Virus record (IMG/VR): IMGVR_UViG_3300006641_000129
Span: 1-28,551 of that record
From: a virus
Direction: 5' to 3' (one strand)
Length of the DNA: 28,551 bases
The notes beneath the pieces were generated by a model. It was not told the origin of the DNA, ran no database searches, and worked only from the letters and a program-made list of their open reading frames with translations. A program made the translations under genes and the position numbers. Numbering within the stretch: the first letter of the stretch is position 1; each line of letters begins with the position of its first letter. Shown piece by piece: positions 15,417-22,084 of this stretch.

Positions 15417-15564
15417 TACGGTTACCTGATTGGTGGGGTACTTGCTGCACTGTTGCTCATCGCCAAATGTGCTTGGACCGGATTGTCCGCAGTGTTCCCC
15501 CGTTTAAGGTGGGGCTGATGTCCGGCCCTCTGGGAACCCCCAGAGGCATCAGCCCCGAAAACAA
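15417..15564 (-). promoter_or_regulatory. Structured leader of the polymerase gene
   Basis: A 148-bp gap in an otherwise gapless block. A long hairpin has an outer stem GGGGCTGATG (15511-15520) with CATCAGCCCC (15547-15556), and an inner stem CCTCTGGG (15527-15534) with CCCAGAGG (15539-15546). In the leftward RNA the CCCC arm can instead pair with a GGGG just downstream (about 15497-15501), giving two exclusive structures. No T-tract follows on either strand, so it is not a classic terminator. A 12-codon reading frame (start 15460, stop at 15422) lies between it and the polymerase start. Confidence 0.55.
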
Positions 15565-16254
15565 TTAACCTTGCATAAAGGGTGGCAGGCCAGCAGGTGC
15601 ACCGGGGAACGGTGCGGCAGGCATAGCGGGTGCTGGTGCAGCAGCGAAGCCGGGCATAGCAGCAGGAGCGCCAGCCACAGCACCGAACAAACCAGAGGCG
15701 TCCACGTTGCCTTCACCAAACGGTGCATCGTCTTGGAAGAACTGCACAGCGATCAAGTCGCAACGGATGCCACGACCATGCTTGTTGTCTTGCAACCAAG
15801 GCTTCACGGCTGCGTTGACTCGGCAACCACCGTACATCTTGCGTGCAAGTTGTTGGTAGGCCATCGAGTTGGCAGCGTCAACAGGTGATCCGTCAGCTTG
15901 GATCATCTGAGGCTGTGAGTCACGACCAGCAGTGATGAACACATGACCAGCGTAGCCGTCATAAGGTTGAAAGGTTTTCTTGTTGACCTTTTCCTCACCG
16001 CGACCGTAGCAGCGGGTCTTGCGATCCTGCTGGATCATTTGCATCACGGTGTTGGCGTGCTCTTTCCACTTCTCAAGTGCGAGTGCGCCGTAGCGTTGCA
16101 TAAACTGGGCAAAGCCAGCGTGATCCTGCGGCATGATGAACTCGCAGTTGTAGCTGACGCGCTCCTTACCCGTGGCTTCGTTGATTTGCTTTTGTGGTTC
16201 CGCGAGGTGTGGGAACGACAGACGCACGTTTGACAAAAAGATGATTTCGGACAT
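15565..16254 (-). CDS. Single-stranded DNA-binding protein, DUF2815 / T7 gp2.5-like
   Basis: 229 aa. Residues about 1-165 carry the DUF2815 pattern: IIFLSNVRLSFPHLAEP (4-20), SYNCEFIMP, then AGHVFITAGRDSQPQMI and GCRVNAAVKPWLQDNKHGRG with GIRCDLIAVQFFQDDAPFG. The C-terminal 60 residues are a Pro/Ala/Met/Phe-rich tail ending PPFMQG, not the acidic tail of T7 gp2.5. It should coat single-stranded DNA and recruit replication or recombination partners, and it lies between the nuclease and polymerase genes. TGGAG lies 8 bp before the ATG. Confidence 0.88.
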   Translation of the reverse strand: MSEIIFLSNVRLSFPHLAEPQKQINEATGKERVSYNCEFIMPQDHAGFAQFMQRYGALALEKWKEHANTVMQMIQQDRKTRCYGRGEEKVNKKTFQPYDGYAGHVFITAGRDSQPQMIQADGSPVDAANSMAYQQLARKMYGGCRVNAAVKPWLQDNKHGRGIRCDLIAVQFFQDDAPFGEGNVDASGLFGAVAGAPAAMPGFAAAPAPAMPAAPFPGAPAGLPPFMQG

Positions 16255-16269
16255 TACATTTACTCCAGT

Positions 16270-17568
16270 TTAAGAAAGCCATGAAGGCAGGGATTCGGCA
16301 GCGGGTGCTGCTTCTACTGCACTGAACATCGGTGCAGCATTCGTGATGACAGCGGGGCGGCTGTCAGATTCGGGGACCACGGTCAATTTGCCAGCCATCT
16401 TGACCACATACTCTTGCTCCATGCGGTTCAACTGGCGCTCGGTCAGCGTGACCTTTGTGCCGTCTTTTTTCTCCCACGTTAGCTTCTCAGCCTTCGCAGG
16501 TGTGACGAGTTTGGTCTCATAAACAGCGCCTTTGGGAATGCCCATCTTGACCAGTTTCTCAGCCATCTCGGCTTCGGGCAGCGCCCATGCGCGTGAGCCA
16601 CGACCGTTGACAAGTTTGAGTCCGGGGATAGATTGACCAGCCTGCAAGCGGCGCAGTGCTTCAGCTTCAACACCTTCAAGGAGTTGGCGCATCAGGGGTG
16701 CGGCTTCCATGATCTGACGAATCTGTGCATCGTCCATCGTGGTGGGGTCTTTATCGGCGCTTTGCTGCGCGACATCGAGTGGTTGCGTTACTGTTGGCTG
16801 GAACATGATCCCGACCTCCTTCATTACATTACCTGCCAGCGCGGCGCAATTACCCTTCGCACGGCAGAACTTACATTGACTGTCACCCGGCACCAGTGGT
16901 GCATTGGGGTCATCGCAGCGTTGGCCTTCGACAACCATTTTGCCAATCATATCGAGGATTGCTGACACGGGCATTTCATGCGATGTGATTGACTTCATGC
17001 CCTTGATCGCCAGCTTGGGCTGGATGACCGTCAGGCGAACCCTTTTCCAAGGGTACTGGCCGTTCACGGGCAGCTTGAGCATAGCCAAGCAACCCATCGC
17101 ATAGAGTTCGAGTTGGTGGTTGCCTTCGACCTCCACCACACCCATGCCGTCTTTGTAGTCGATGACTTCAAGAACATCAGTGCCGTGGATTTGAATGTCA
17201 ACCGTGCCGCTCATGTCATCACGACCAAGCAGGTGCGCGGGGTCAACCCGTGTCTCTGCGATCACATGACACATACCGTGTTGCTCAATGATGCGGTCTT
17301 TCACGTAGTCGGTGGCAACCTTGACTCGGGCGGCGCGGTCAGCGTCAACCTTGAACGAGCCATCGTCATCGCTCAACACTTGACCAATCATCGACTCAGG
17401 TGAGACACCTTCGCTGAGACAGTGCTCCAAGAGCGTGTGGGAATGCGTGCCGTCAATGGCCGCAGGACCGGATCGATCATCGGGGTACTTAGCCTCCTCG
17501 CGGATCGAGCCGGGACAAGCAGCCCAACGATGCCGCTTGCTAGGGCTTAGTTGGGAATGTTTTGTCAT
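16270..17568 (-). CDS. DUF2800 protein, Cas4/RecB-like PD-(D/E)XK nuclease
   Basis: 432 aa from the ATG at 17568, fixed by its ATGA overlap with the 57-aa gene; a longer frame from 17610 is less likely. The opening SPSKRHRWAACPGS is the DUF2800 hallmark. Nuclease residues: SGTVDIQI (Asp124), EVIDYKDG (Asp137, Lys139) and NHQLELYA (Gln152, Tyr156). One Cys near the N-terminus (Cys18) plus C-x2-C-x5-C at 232-241 (CKFCRAKGNC) matches the Cas4/AddB-type iron-sulphur arrangement. Probably a DNA end-processing exonuclease acting with the DUF2815 protein 15 bp downstream. It ends with an Ala-rich tail. Confidence 0.88.
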   Translation of the reverse strand: MTKHSQLSPSKRHRWAACPGSIREEAKYPDDRSGPAAIDGTHSHTLLEHCLSEGVSPESMIGQVLSDDDGSFKVDADRAARVKVATDYVKDRIIEQHGMCHVIAETRVDPAHLLGRDDMSGTVDIQIHGTDVLEVIDYKDGMGVVEVEGNHQLELYAMGCLAMLKLPVNGQYPWKRVRLTVIQPKLAIKGMKSITSHEMPVSAILDMIGKMVVEGQRCDDPNAPLVPGDSQCKFCRAKGNCAALAGNVMKEVGIMFQPTVTQPLDVAQQSADKDPTTMDDAQIRQIMEAAPLMRQLLEGVEAEALRRLQAGQSIPGLKLVNGRGSRAWALPEAEMAEKLVKMGIPKGAVYETKLVTPAKAEKLTWEKKDGTKVTLTERQLNRMEQEYVVKMAGKLTVVPESDSRPAVITNAAPMFSAVEAAPAAESLPSWLS

Positions 17569-17738
17569 AGCGCGTTCTCTTTGATCCACTTGTACTTGGC
17601 ACGACCGCACGACTGCTCAAGGGTTGCGTGACCCAAGAACAAACGAGATACGCCGACCAACTTGTACGAGGTTTCACGAATATTGACACCTGCTTTACGC
17701 AGACTCTTGCGAAGTGATTTGACTTTTTTGGCGTTCAT
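17565..17738 (-). CDS. 57-aa basic phage protein
   Basis: Found by following stop/start overlaps. It opens MNAKKVKSLRKSLRKAGVNI and ends with ATLEQSCGRAKYKWIKENAL. The N-terminal third is a strongly basic helix and the CGRAKY motif near the end recurs in small phage proteins. Its stop overlaps the DUF2800 start (ATGA, 17565-17568) and it begins 3 bp after the preceding stop with GAAGG upstream. Function unknown; the charge suggests nucleic-acid contact. Confidence 0.8.
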   Translation of the reverse strand: MNAKKVKSLRKSLRKAGVNIRETSYKLVGVSRLFLGHATLEQSCGRAKYKWIKENAL

Positions 17739-17741
17739 GGT

Positions 17742-18155
17742 TTACACCTTCAACGCTTCGATGCCACCGAACAACTGACCGTAGTGCTCGGGCTTCACAT
17801 CGTTAATGTTGGCGTAGCCCAATGCGGTCAGCACGCTTTGAATCTGTGCGCCCTTTTGTGGACCAAGGGCCTTGTACGAAGCCATCACGTAGTCGATCAA
17901 ACCCTTCGGATCGCTGAACGGAGCACCAGAGGGGGCCGCTGCTGGCGCTGCAACTGGGGGTTGAAAAGAAGGCGCAGCGGGCATCACGGGAGCGGCCACA
18001 GGTGCTGCAACGGGTGCGGGTGCTGGCGCAGGTGCGGCAACAGGAGCGGGTGCTTGTGCCACTGGTGCGGCTGGTGCTACATTGCTGGACTCAAGTTTGG
18101 CAGTAAGTGCAACGACTGCGGCGGTCAGTGCTTCAATTTTCGATTCGAGTGACAT
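17742..18155 (-). CDS. Coiled-coil, Ala/Pro linker and conserved C-terminal domain protein
   Basis: 137 aa in three parts. Residues 1-24 form a short coiled coil (LESKIEALTAAVVALTAKLE). Residues about 26-78 are almost only Ala, Pro and Val. Residues about 79-137 are a compact helical domain (LIDYVMASYKALGPQKGAQI, QSVLTALGYANINDVKPEHY). The build suggests an oligomerising adaptor with a flexible tether. I have seen the C-terminal pattern in other phages but know no function. AAAGGA lies about 8 bp before the ATG, inside the 3' end of the regulator gene (23-bp overlap). Confidence 0.8.
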   Translation of the reverse strand: MSLESKIEALTAAVVALTAKLESSNVAPAAPVAQAPAPVAAPAPAPAPVAAPVAAPVMPAAPSFQPPVAAPAAAPSGAPFSDPKGLIDYVMASYKALGPQKGAQIQSVLTALGYANINDVKPEHYGQLFGGIEALKV

Positions 18156-18336
18156 ATAACGATTCCTTTGGAGTTACGGGGGGTTGAATTACAAGACGGT
18201 CGGTATTGAACGCTTGCACTATTTCCCGAAGGACATCAGACGGTTGCCCGTACTTTTCTGCCTTTCGGTGAAATGCTTTGTGATCGTGAGGCGTAAGCCT
18301 GACGTTCAGAAATTTGGTGAGAGGTTTGGTAGCCAT
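18133..18336 (-). CDS. Ribbon-helix-helix (Arc/MetJ-like) regulator
   Basis: 67 aa from the ATG at 18336; a TTG ten codons upstream is possible but unneeded. After TKPLTKFLNVRLTPHDHKAF (a beta-strand then helix A) comes EKYGQPSDVLREIVQAFNTD (helix B), the compact ribbon-helix-helix pattern, followed by a Pro-rich tail. Such proteins are dimeric repressors that usually control their own promoter. It is the first gene of the leftward replication block and faces the primase operon across a 130-bp interval with overlapping divergent promoters and inverted repeats. No Shine-Dalgarno sequence is visible. Confidence 0.72.
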   Translation of the reverse strand: MATKPLTKFLNVRLTPHDHKAFHRKAEKYGQPSDVLREIVQAFNTDRLVIQPPVTPKESLYVTRIEN

Positions 18337-18358
18337 GATCAAATAAATTTTTGCTGCG

Positions 18359-18390
18359 TTGAACAAAGTGTAGCACAGTTGTGATACGAT
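18359..18390 (+). promoter_or_regulatory. Rightward promoter of the primase operon
   Basis: The extended -10 TGATACGAT (18382-18390) has TTGAAC at 18359-18364 as a poorly spaced (20 bp) -35. Transcription would start near 18397. Its -10 falls inside the spacer of the leftward promoter, so the two should compete. A CACAGTTGTG element (18374-18383) lies between them as a plausible operator for the ribbon-helix-helix protein. Confidence 0.5.
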
Positions 18391-18397
18391 TGTGCAA
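18367..18397 (-). promoter_or_regulatory. Leftward promoter of the replication block
   Basis: On the minus strand TTGCAC (18397-18392) is followed after 19 bp by TACACT (18372-18367), preceded by TG at the extended -10 position (TGCTACACT). The start point would be near 18360, giving about a 25-nt leader before the regulator ATG. The inverted arms TAGCACA (18371-18377) and TGTGCAA (18391-18397) lie within it. Confidence 0.55.
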
Positions 18398-18424
18398 CGG
18401 ATTCAAAAATATTTTGAAAAAGAA

Positions 18425-18451
18425 AAAGCCCCGTGGGTTAGACGGGGCTTT
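18425..18451 (-). terminator. Hairpin with leftward T-tract in the primase leader
   Basis: AAAGCCCCGT (18425-18434) pairs perfectly with ACGGGGCTTT (18442-18451) around a 7-nt loop. On the minus strand it is followed by a T-rich run (18424-18417), so it should stop leftward antisense transcription before the regulator operon. On the plus strand it sits in the 5' leader about 15 nt before the 13-codon leader ORF and could attenuate the primase transcript. Confidence 0.7.
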
Positions 18452-18465
18452 AAGAGGAGACTTCC

Positions 18466-18507
18466 ATGAAACAAGTGACAACTGCATTGTCAGGAAACAT
18501 TATATGA
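18466..18507 (+). CDS. 13-codon leader ORF coupled to the primase gene
   Basis: ATG at 18466 with a strong site AAGAGGAGA (18452-18460) encodes MKQVTTALSGNII. Its TGA (18505-18507) overlaps the primase ATG (18504) as ATGA. It is too short to have a confident protein function; the strong ribosome site and exact overlap suggest that its translation delivers ribosomes to the primase start. The AGGAAA at 18492-18497 inside it can also serve the primase directly. Confidence 0.55.
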   Translation: MKQVTTALSGNII

Positions 18508-20987
18508 GCACAGGGCAACAAGTACAAGCACATCCCGCATCGATTGATGCGTACATCAGATTCGGTTGGTCACTCGTTCCCATTCCCGCAGGAACCAAAG
18601 GGCCACGCACACCCGGCTGGAACCTCAAGCCCAACGCATTGAAATCACAGGCCGATCTGCCACCGGGCAACGGCATCGGTTTGGCCCACGCATATAGCGG
18701 CACGATGGCCCTTGACATCGATGACTGGGACACCACGGCCATGTTGCTCGGGCTGCAAGGCATCGACATTCAGGCGCTCTACAACGCCAACGATGCGGTG
18801 CACATTGACAGTGGGCGTGCGGGCCACGGCAAGCTGCTTTACGCGATGCCCTTGGGGCTGGCGCTGCCATCGAAAAAGATCATCACCAACGGTGAGACCA
18901 GCTACGAGTTGCGCTGCGCCACGGCCAACGGATTGACGGTGCAGGATGTGCTGCCCCCATCGATCCACCCCGACACCAAGCAGCCCTACTGCTGGGCAGG
19001 TAAGGGTCACTGGATGCGCCTTCCCACGATCCCACAGCCCCTGCTCGATCTGTGGCAGGGCATGATCGATCAGGACAAGGTTCGCAGCATCAGCACGGGC
19101 GACTCGATTGACGCATCATGGGACGAAATTCGCAACGCCATCGAGTGCATCAACCCAAGCTGCTCACGCGAGGAGTGGATCAGCGTGGGCATGGCCCTGC
19201 ACTGGGCTGGCACGCAGAGCGAACAACTCGATCAGGCATATCACCTTTGGCAAGAGTGGAGCGCACAAAGCGAGGCCAAGTATCCCGGTGACCGTGAGAT
19301 CGCGCATCAGTGGCTGTCGTTCAAGACGGACAAGGTCAACGCTGTCAAACTGGGGACACTGTTCCATATTGCCCGCAAGTCAGGATGGACGCGCCCACTG
19401 CCCGATGCGACATCGCTGTTTGCTGCTGTTGACACCGCACCCATCGCACCCAAGGACATCATGGCTGGCCTGCGTCCTGCACCACCGGACATGGACATAA
19501 GTGTTTTCCCTAGTATCTTGCAAACCCGTGCGAGTGAGATCAGCGACAGCGTGGGGTGTGACCCACTCGTGCCCCTGTTCGCTGGTTTAAGCGCGGTTTG
19601 CGGGGTCATTGATGCCCAGATGAGGCTTGAGTTGATGCCGGGCTTCAAAGTGCCCCCAGTGCTCTGGTTGATGACCTTGGGCGATCCTGCTGACAAGAAG
19701 TCACCCGGCTCACGCCCCATGCTGGCCCCGCTCAAGAATTTGGAAGCCGAAGATCGCCCACGCTACCAAAAGGAACTGCTCGATTGGGAGGGCAAAGAGG
19801 CAGCGTATGCGTCAGCCAAGAAGACATTCCTCGAGTGGTCCGCATCACCTGACGCCATCCTTGGTGGCGACCAAGCGCCAGTTGTGCCAGAGATGCCACC
19901 GCAGCCCGTGCCCGTCAAGATCACGGTCAGCGACATCACCAGTCAGAAGCTGGTGCGCCATGCGTCCGAGCGTCCCCGTGGCCTGTTGTGCCACCTTGAC
20001 GAGATGAACTCATGGGTGCGTAAGCTGACCGACAAGACCAGCGGCGAGGATCGCTCTGCGTGGGTGGTGTCCTATGAGGCCGAACGGTACGAGATGGACC
20101 GTGTGGGCGCGGGGTCGATCCACGCTGAAAACTTGGCCGTGTCGATTTACGGGAACATCCAGCCCACGGTGTTCAGACAAAGCATTGCCTCTCTCGCAGC
20201 GGATGGCCTGTTGCAACGATTTATACCAGCAATTTTGCGCGGCAACAAAACGCGCCTTGGTCACCCTATCCCCGAGTATTTGACAGCGGCTGCTGCGTGG
20301 GAAAACACGCTGCGGTTGACCTTTGCGCTGCCACCCCAGACATACAAGTTATCCCCTGAAGCATTCACAGCCTACCGTGAGTTCCAATCATGGTACGAAG
20401 GGGCCAAGCAGGATGAGCGGCTGCTGCACTCAGGTGACGTGTTTATGACGGCTTTCGGCAAGTTGGAGGGCACAGCGGGCCGATTGATCTTGCTGTTCCA
20501 CGTCATCGAGAACCCTTTCAACCTGATCGTGGCCGAGGATGTTGTCCACAGGGTGATCCGGTTCATCAAGGGCTACCTGATCCCAGCGTATCGCTATGCG
20601 TTTGGTGAGGTGGGTGGCACAAACACATTCGATGTGTGGGTCACGGACTACATCATCCACCATTGCGACAAACAGACGATCACGTTGTCAGAGATCAAGC
20701 GCGGTGGCCGCAGACAGTTTGATGGCATAAGCCCGTGGCAGCAGGATCAGTGGGTGCTCGGGGCCATGCAAATGCTCGAGACCGCCGGGTGGGTGGTTCG
20801 CATGGATGACGGATCGCGGGAGAACCAGCACCACGCACAGTGGGCCATCAACCCCGCACTGGCGACACAGTTTGCCGAGCACCGCAAGCAGGTGATCGCG
20901 GCCAAACAACGCCAGCTTGACGAAATCTACAAACTCAGCACAAAAGGAAAGCCCCGTGTGTACGGGGCCGATGAGTTGGACGATTGA
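18504..20987 (+). CDS. Prim-Pol / PriCT-2 / DUF3987 primase-helicase
   Basis: 827 aa from the ATG at 18504, which has AGGAAA upstream and overlaps the leader ORF; an earlier in-frame start would read through the terminator hairpin. Residues about 10-190 are the bifunctional primase-polymerase domain: LVPIPAGTKGPRTPGW, acidic motif LDIDDWD (70-76), SGRAGHGKLLY (103-113) and LPPSIHPDTKQPYCW. Residues about 206-292 are PriCT-2 (WDEIRNAIECINPSCSREEW). Residues about 330-800 match DUF3987, with a degenerate P-loop GDPADKKSPGS (393-403) and Walker B-like LLCHLDEMNSW. It should prime the PolB and may unwind the fork, although the P-loop is unusual. It is the only rightward gene between the two leftward blocks. 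Confidence 0.9.
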   Translation: MSTGQQVQAHPASIDAYIRFGWSLVPIPAGTKGPRTPGWNLKPNALKSQADLPPGNGIGLAHAYSGTMALDIDDWDTTAMLLGLQGIDIQALYNANDAVHIDSGRAGHGKLLYAMPLGLALPSKKIITNGETSYELRCATANGLTVQDVLPPSIHPDTKQPYCWAGKGHWMRLPTIPQPLLDLWQGMIDQDKVRSISTGDSIDASWDEIRNAIECINPSCSREEWISVGMALHWAGTQSEQLDQAYHLWQEWSAQSEAKYPGDREIAHQWLSFKTDKVNAVKLGTLFHIARKSGWTRPLPDATSLFAAVDTAPIAPKDIMAGLRPAPPDMDISVFPSILQTRASEISDSVGCDPLVPLFAGLSAVCGVIDAQMRLELMPGFKVPPVLWLMTLGDPADKKSPGSRPMLAPLKNLEAEDRPRYQKELLDWEGKEAAYASAKKTFLEWSASPDAILGGDQAPVVPEMPPQPVPVKITVSDITSQKLVRHASERPRGLLCHLDEMNSWVRKLTDKTSGEDRSAWVVSYEAERYEMDRVGAGSIHAENLAVSIYGNIQPTVFRQSIASLAADGLLQRFIPAILRGNKTRLGHPIPEYLTAAAAWENTLRLTFALPPQTYKLSPEAFTAYREFQSWYEGAKQDERLLHSGDVFMTAFGKLEGTAGRLILLFHVIENPFNLIVAEDVVHRVIRFIKGYLIPAYRYAFGEVGGTNTFDVWVTDYIIHHCDKQTITLSEIKRGGRRQFDGISPWQQDQWVLGAMQMLETAGWVVRMDDGSRENQHHAQWAINPALATQFAEHRKQVIAAKQRQLDEIYKLSTKGKPRVYGADELDD

Positions 20988-21013
20988 AAGGCCCCGCGAG
21001 GGGCTTTTTCTTT
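20987..21013 (+). terminator. Rho-independent terminator after the primase gene
   Basis: GCCCC (20991-20995), loop GCGA, GGGGC (21000-21004), then TTTTTCTTT, starting at the primase stop codon. It also forms on the minus strand just past the stop of the leftward 68-aa gene, with a shorter CCTTTC tail, so it probably separates the two converging units. Confidence 0.88.
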
Positions 21014-21218
21014 ACCCGTTTGGTAAAACTTTTTTGATGGCTGCAAGAGCCACCCGTTCTTTTTCGTTAAGTTGATACGGCATGTATTGCTCAAACGCTT
21101 CTTGCGCCAGCCTCAGTGCATCGTCTTTGCTGATCTTGTCTTCAATCTGACGCTTGCGCCAGCCCATCGCTTGCTCACGATCAATGCGGTCAAATTCCTC
21201 GTCTTCATAGTCTTTCAT
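21012..21218 (-). CDS. Small charged helical early protein
   Basis: 68 aa, very rich in Asp, Glu, Arg and Lys: MKDYEDEEFDRIDREQAMGW, then RKRQIEDKISKDDALRLAQE and a helix AALAAIKK-like near the end. It is probably all alpha-helical. The start overlaps the 32-aa gene (ATGA, 21215-21218) and it is the last gene before the bidirectional terminator. No family recognised. Confidence 0.7.
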   Translation of the reverse strand: MKDYEDEEFDRIDREQAMGWRKRQIEDKISKDDALRLAQEAFEQYMPYQLNEKERVALAAIKKVLPNG

Positions 21219-21313
21219 AGTGGTGCATCCTCAAAGTTGTCAGGGTTGAACTTGGGCACTTTTGTGCCCTTGTCGAGTGGGTTGGGGAATGGGGGAAAGG
21301 GCCAGTTAGTCAT
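21215..21313 (-). CDS. 32-aa proline-rich micro-protein
   Basis: MTNWPFPPFPNPLDKGTKVP followed by KFNPDNFEDAPL. Both ends are fixed by ATGA overlaps, with the 86-aa gene upstream (21310-21313) and the 68-aa gene downstream (21215-21218). A perfect small hairpin, GGGCAC-TTTT-GTGCCC (21254-21269), lies inside. The Pro/Trp/Phe composition suggests an extended binding peptide. Similar MTNWPF openings occur in other phage early regions as far as I recall. Confidence 0.65.
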   Translation of the reverse strand: MTNWPFPPFPNPLDKGTKVPKFNPDNFEDAPL

Positions 21314-21570
21314 GCTTCACCTCTTGCTCGGATTGCGTCAGCGACATCATTTAATGTTGATTGAAATCCCAACAACATCCGTTCAAACCAAACTTTGCCG
21401 TGTTCTTCACACACCCTTGCACACGCCTCACGTTCTTTGGCTGCTACCAGTTTGGCAAAGGCTTCAAGAAGTTCGGGCATAGCATATGCAAAAGTATTCT
21501 TCTGTATAGATTCATCCCATATTGCTAAACCAGCCTGTCTAGCCATTTCAATTATTTCATCTTGTGTCAT
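21310..21570 (-). CDS. Early protein, paralogue A of a tandem pair
   Basis: 86 aa. The N-terminus MTQDEIIEMARQAG, a central LEAFAKLVAAKEREACARVC and the C-terminus AIRARGEA are shared with the next gene upstream (21567-21791), so the two arose by duplication. The middle part differs. The layout resembles many small hypothetical proteins of Burkholderiales phages with an AKEREACAxxC helix. Start overlaps the partner (ATGA, 21567-21570) and stop overlaps the 32-aa gene. Function unknown. Confidence 0.78.
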   Translation of the reverse strand: MTQDEIIEMARQAGLAIWDESIQKNTFAYAMPELLEAFAKLVAAKEREACARVCEEHGKVWFERMLLGFQSTLNDVADAIRARGEA

Positions 21571-21791
21571 GCTTCACCTCTTGCTCGGATAACGCCTGCA
21601 TAGTACAAGCCTGCCAAGTCTTTGCCGTCTGTTTCACAAGCAATAGCACACGCCTCACGCTCTTTAGCTATCGCTTCGCTGGCTACCAGTTTGGCAAAGG
21701 CCACAAAGAACGGAATCCAAGGTTCTGGCAAAGCATGACTCTTAAAATTTCCCGCCTCTCTAGCCATCTCAATGATTTCATCTTGTGTCAT
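21567..21791 (-). CDS. Early protein, paralogue B of a tandem pair
   Basis: 74 aa. It shares MTQDEIIEMAREAG, FAKLVA, AKEREACAIAC and the ending VIRARGEA with its neighbour at 21310-21570. Even the DNA around both stop codons matches (CATGCTTCACCTCTTGCTCGG), which indicates a recent or constrained duplication. The unique segment NFKSHALPEPWIPFF replaces a longer stretch in the partner. Stop and start overlap the neighbours by ATGA. Confidence 0.78.
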   Translation of the reverse strand: MTQDEIIEMAREAGNFKSHALPEPWIPFFVAFAKLVASEAIAKEREACAIACETDGKDLAGLYYAGVIRARGEA

Positions 21792-22012
21792 TGCATCTTC
21801 TCCTGAATGTCCGATGGGTCAACCATCATCATGTTTTGAAAGTACACCGCGAAGCTGGCGCGTGTGTCATCGGGAAAGGGCATCGAGTTGACCCGCTGCA
21901 TGGCTTCTTGCATGGCGCTGTTCCAGCCGCTTACAAAGACAAACTTCGCAGCGTCTTGAGGGTTCAGGCCAAGGTCGCCATAGAGGCGGTCATAGTGGTC
22001 TAGTGCGTTCAT
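21788..22012 (-). CDS. Small early phage protein
   Basis: 74 aa: MNALDHYDRLYGDLGLNPQD, AAKFVFVSGWNSAMQEAMQR, then a Pro/Asp/Met-rich C-terminus. The F-x-x-G-W-N-x-A-M helix is common in small phage proteins whose function is unknown. AAGGAA lies 8 bp before the ATG, so this gene can start a new translation series after the 72-bp gap at 22013-22084. Its stop overlaps the tandem pair (ATGA). Two copies of GGTTGGATT lie in the leader just upstream. Confidence 0.72.
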   Translation of the reverse strand: MNALDHYDRLYGDLGLNPQDAAKFVFVSGWNSAMQEAMQRVNSMPFPDDTRASFAVYFQNMMMVDPSDIQEKMQ

Positions 22013-22084
22013 TGGTTGGATTCCTTAACGGTTGGTTGGATTACATATCCCGAGTGAAATTGAAACGGGGTCGATTGACATGAC

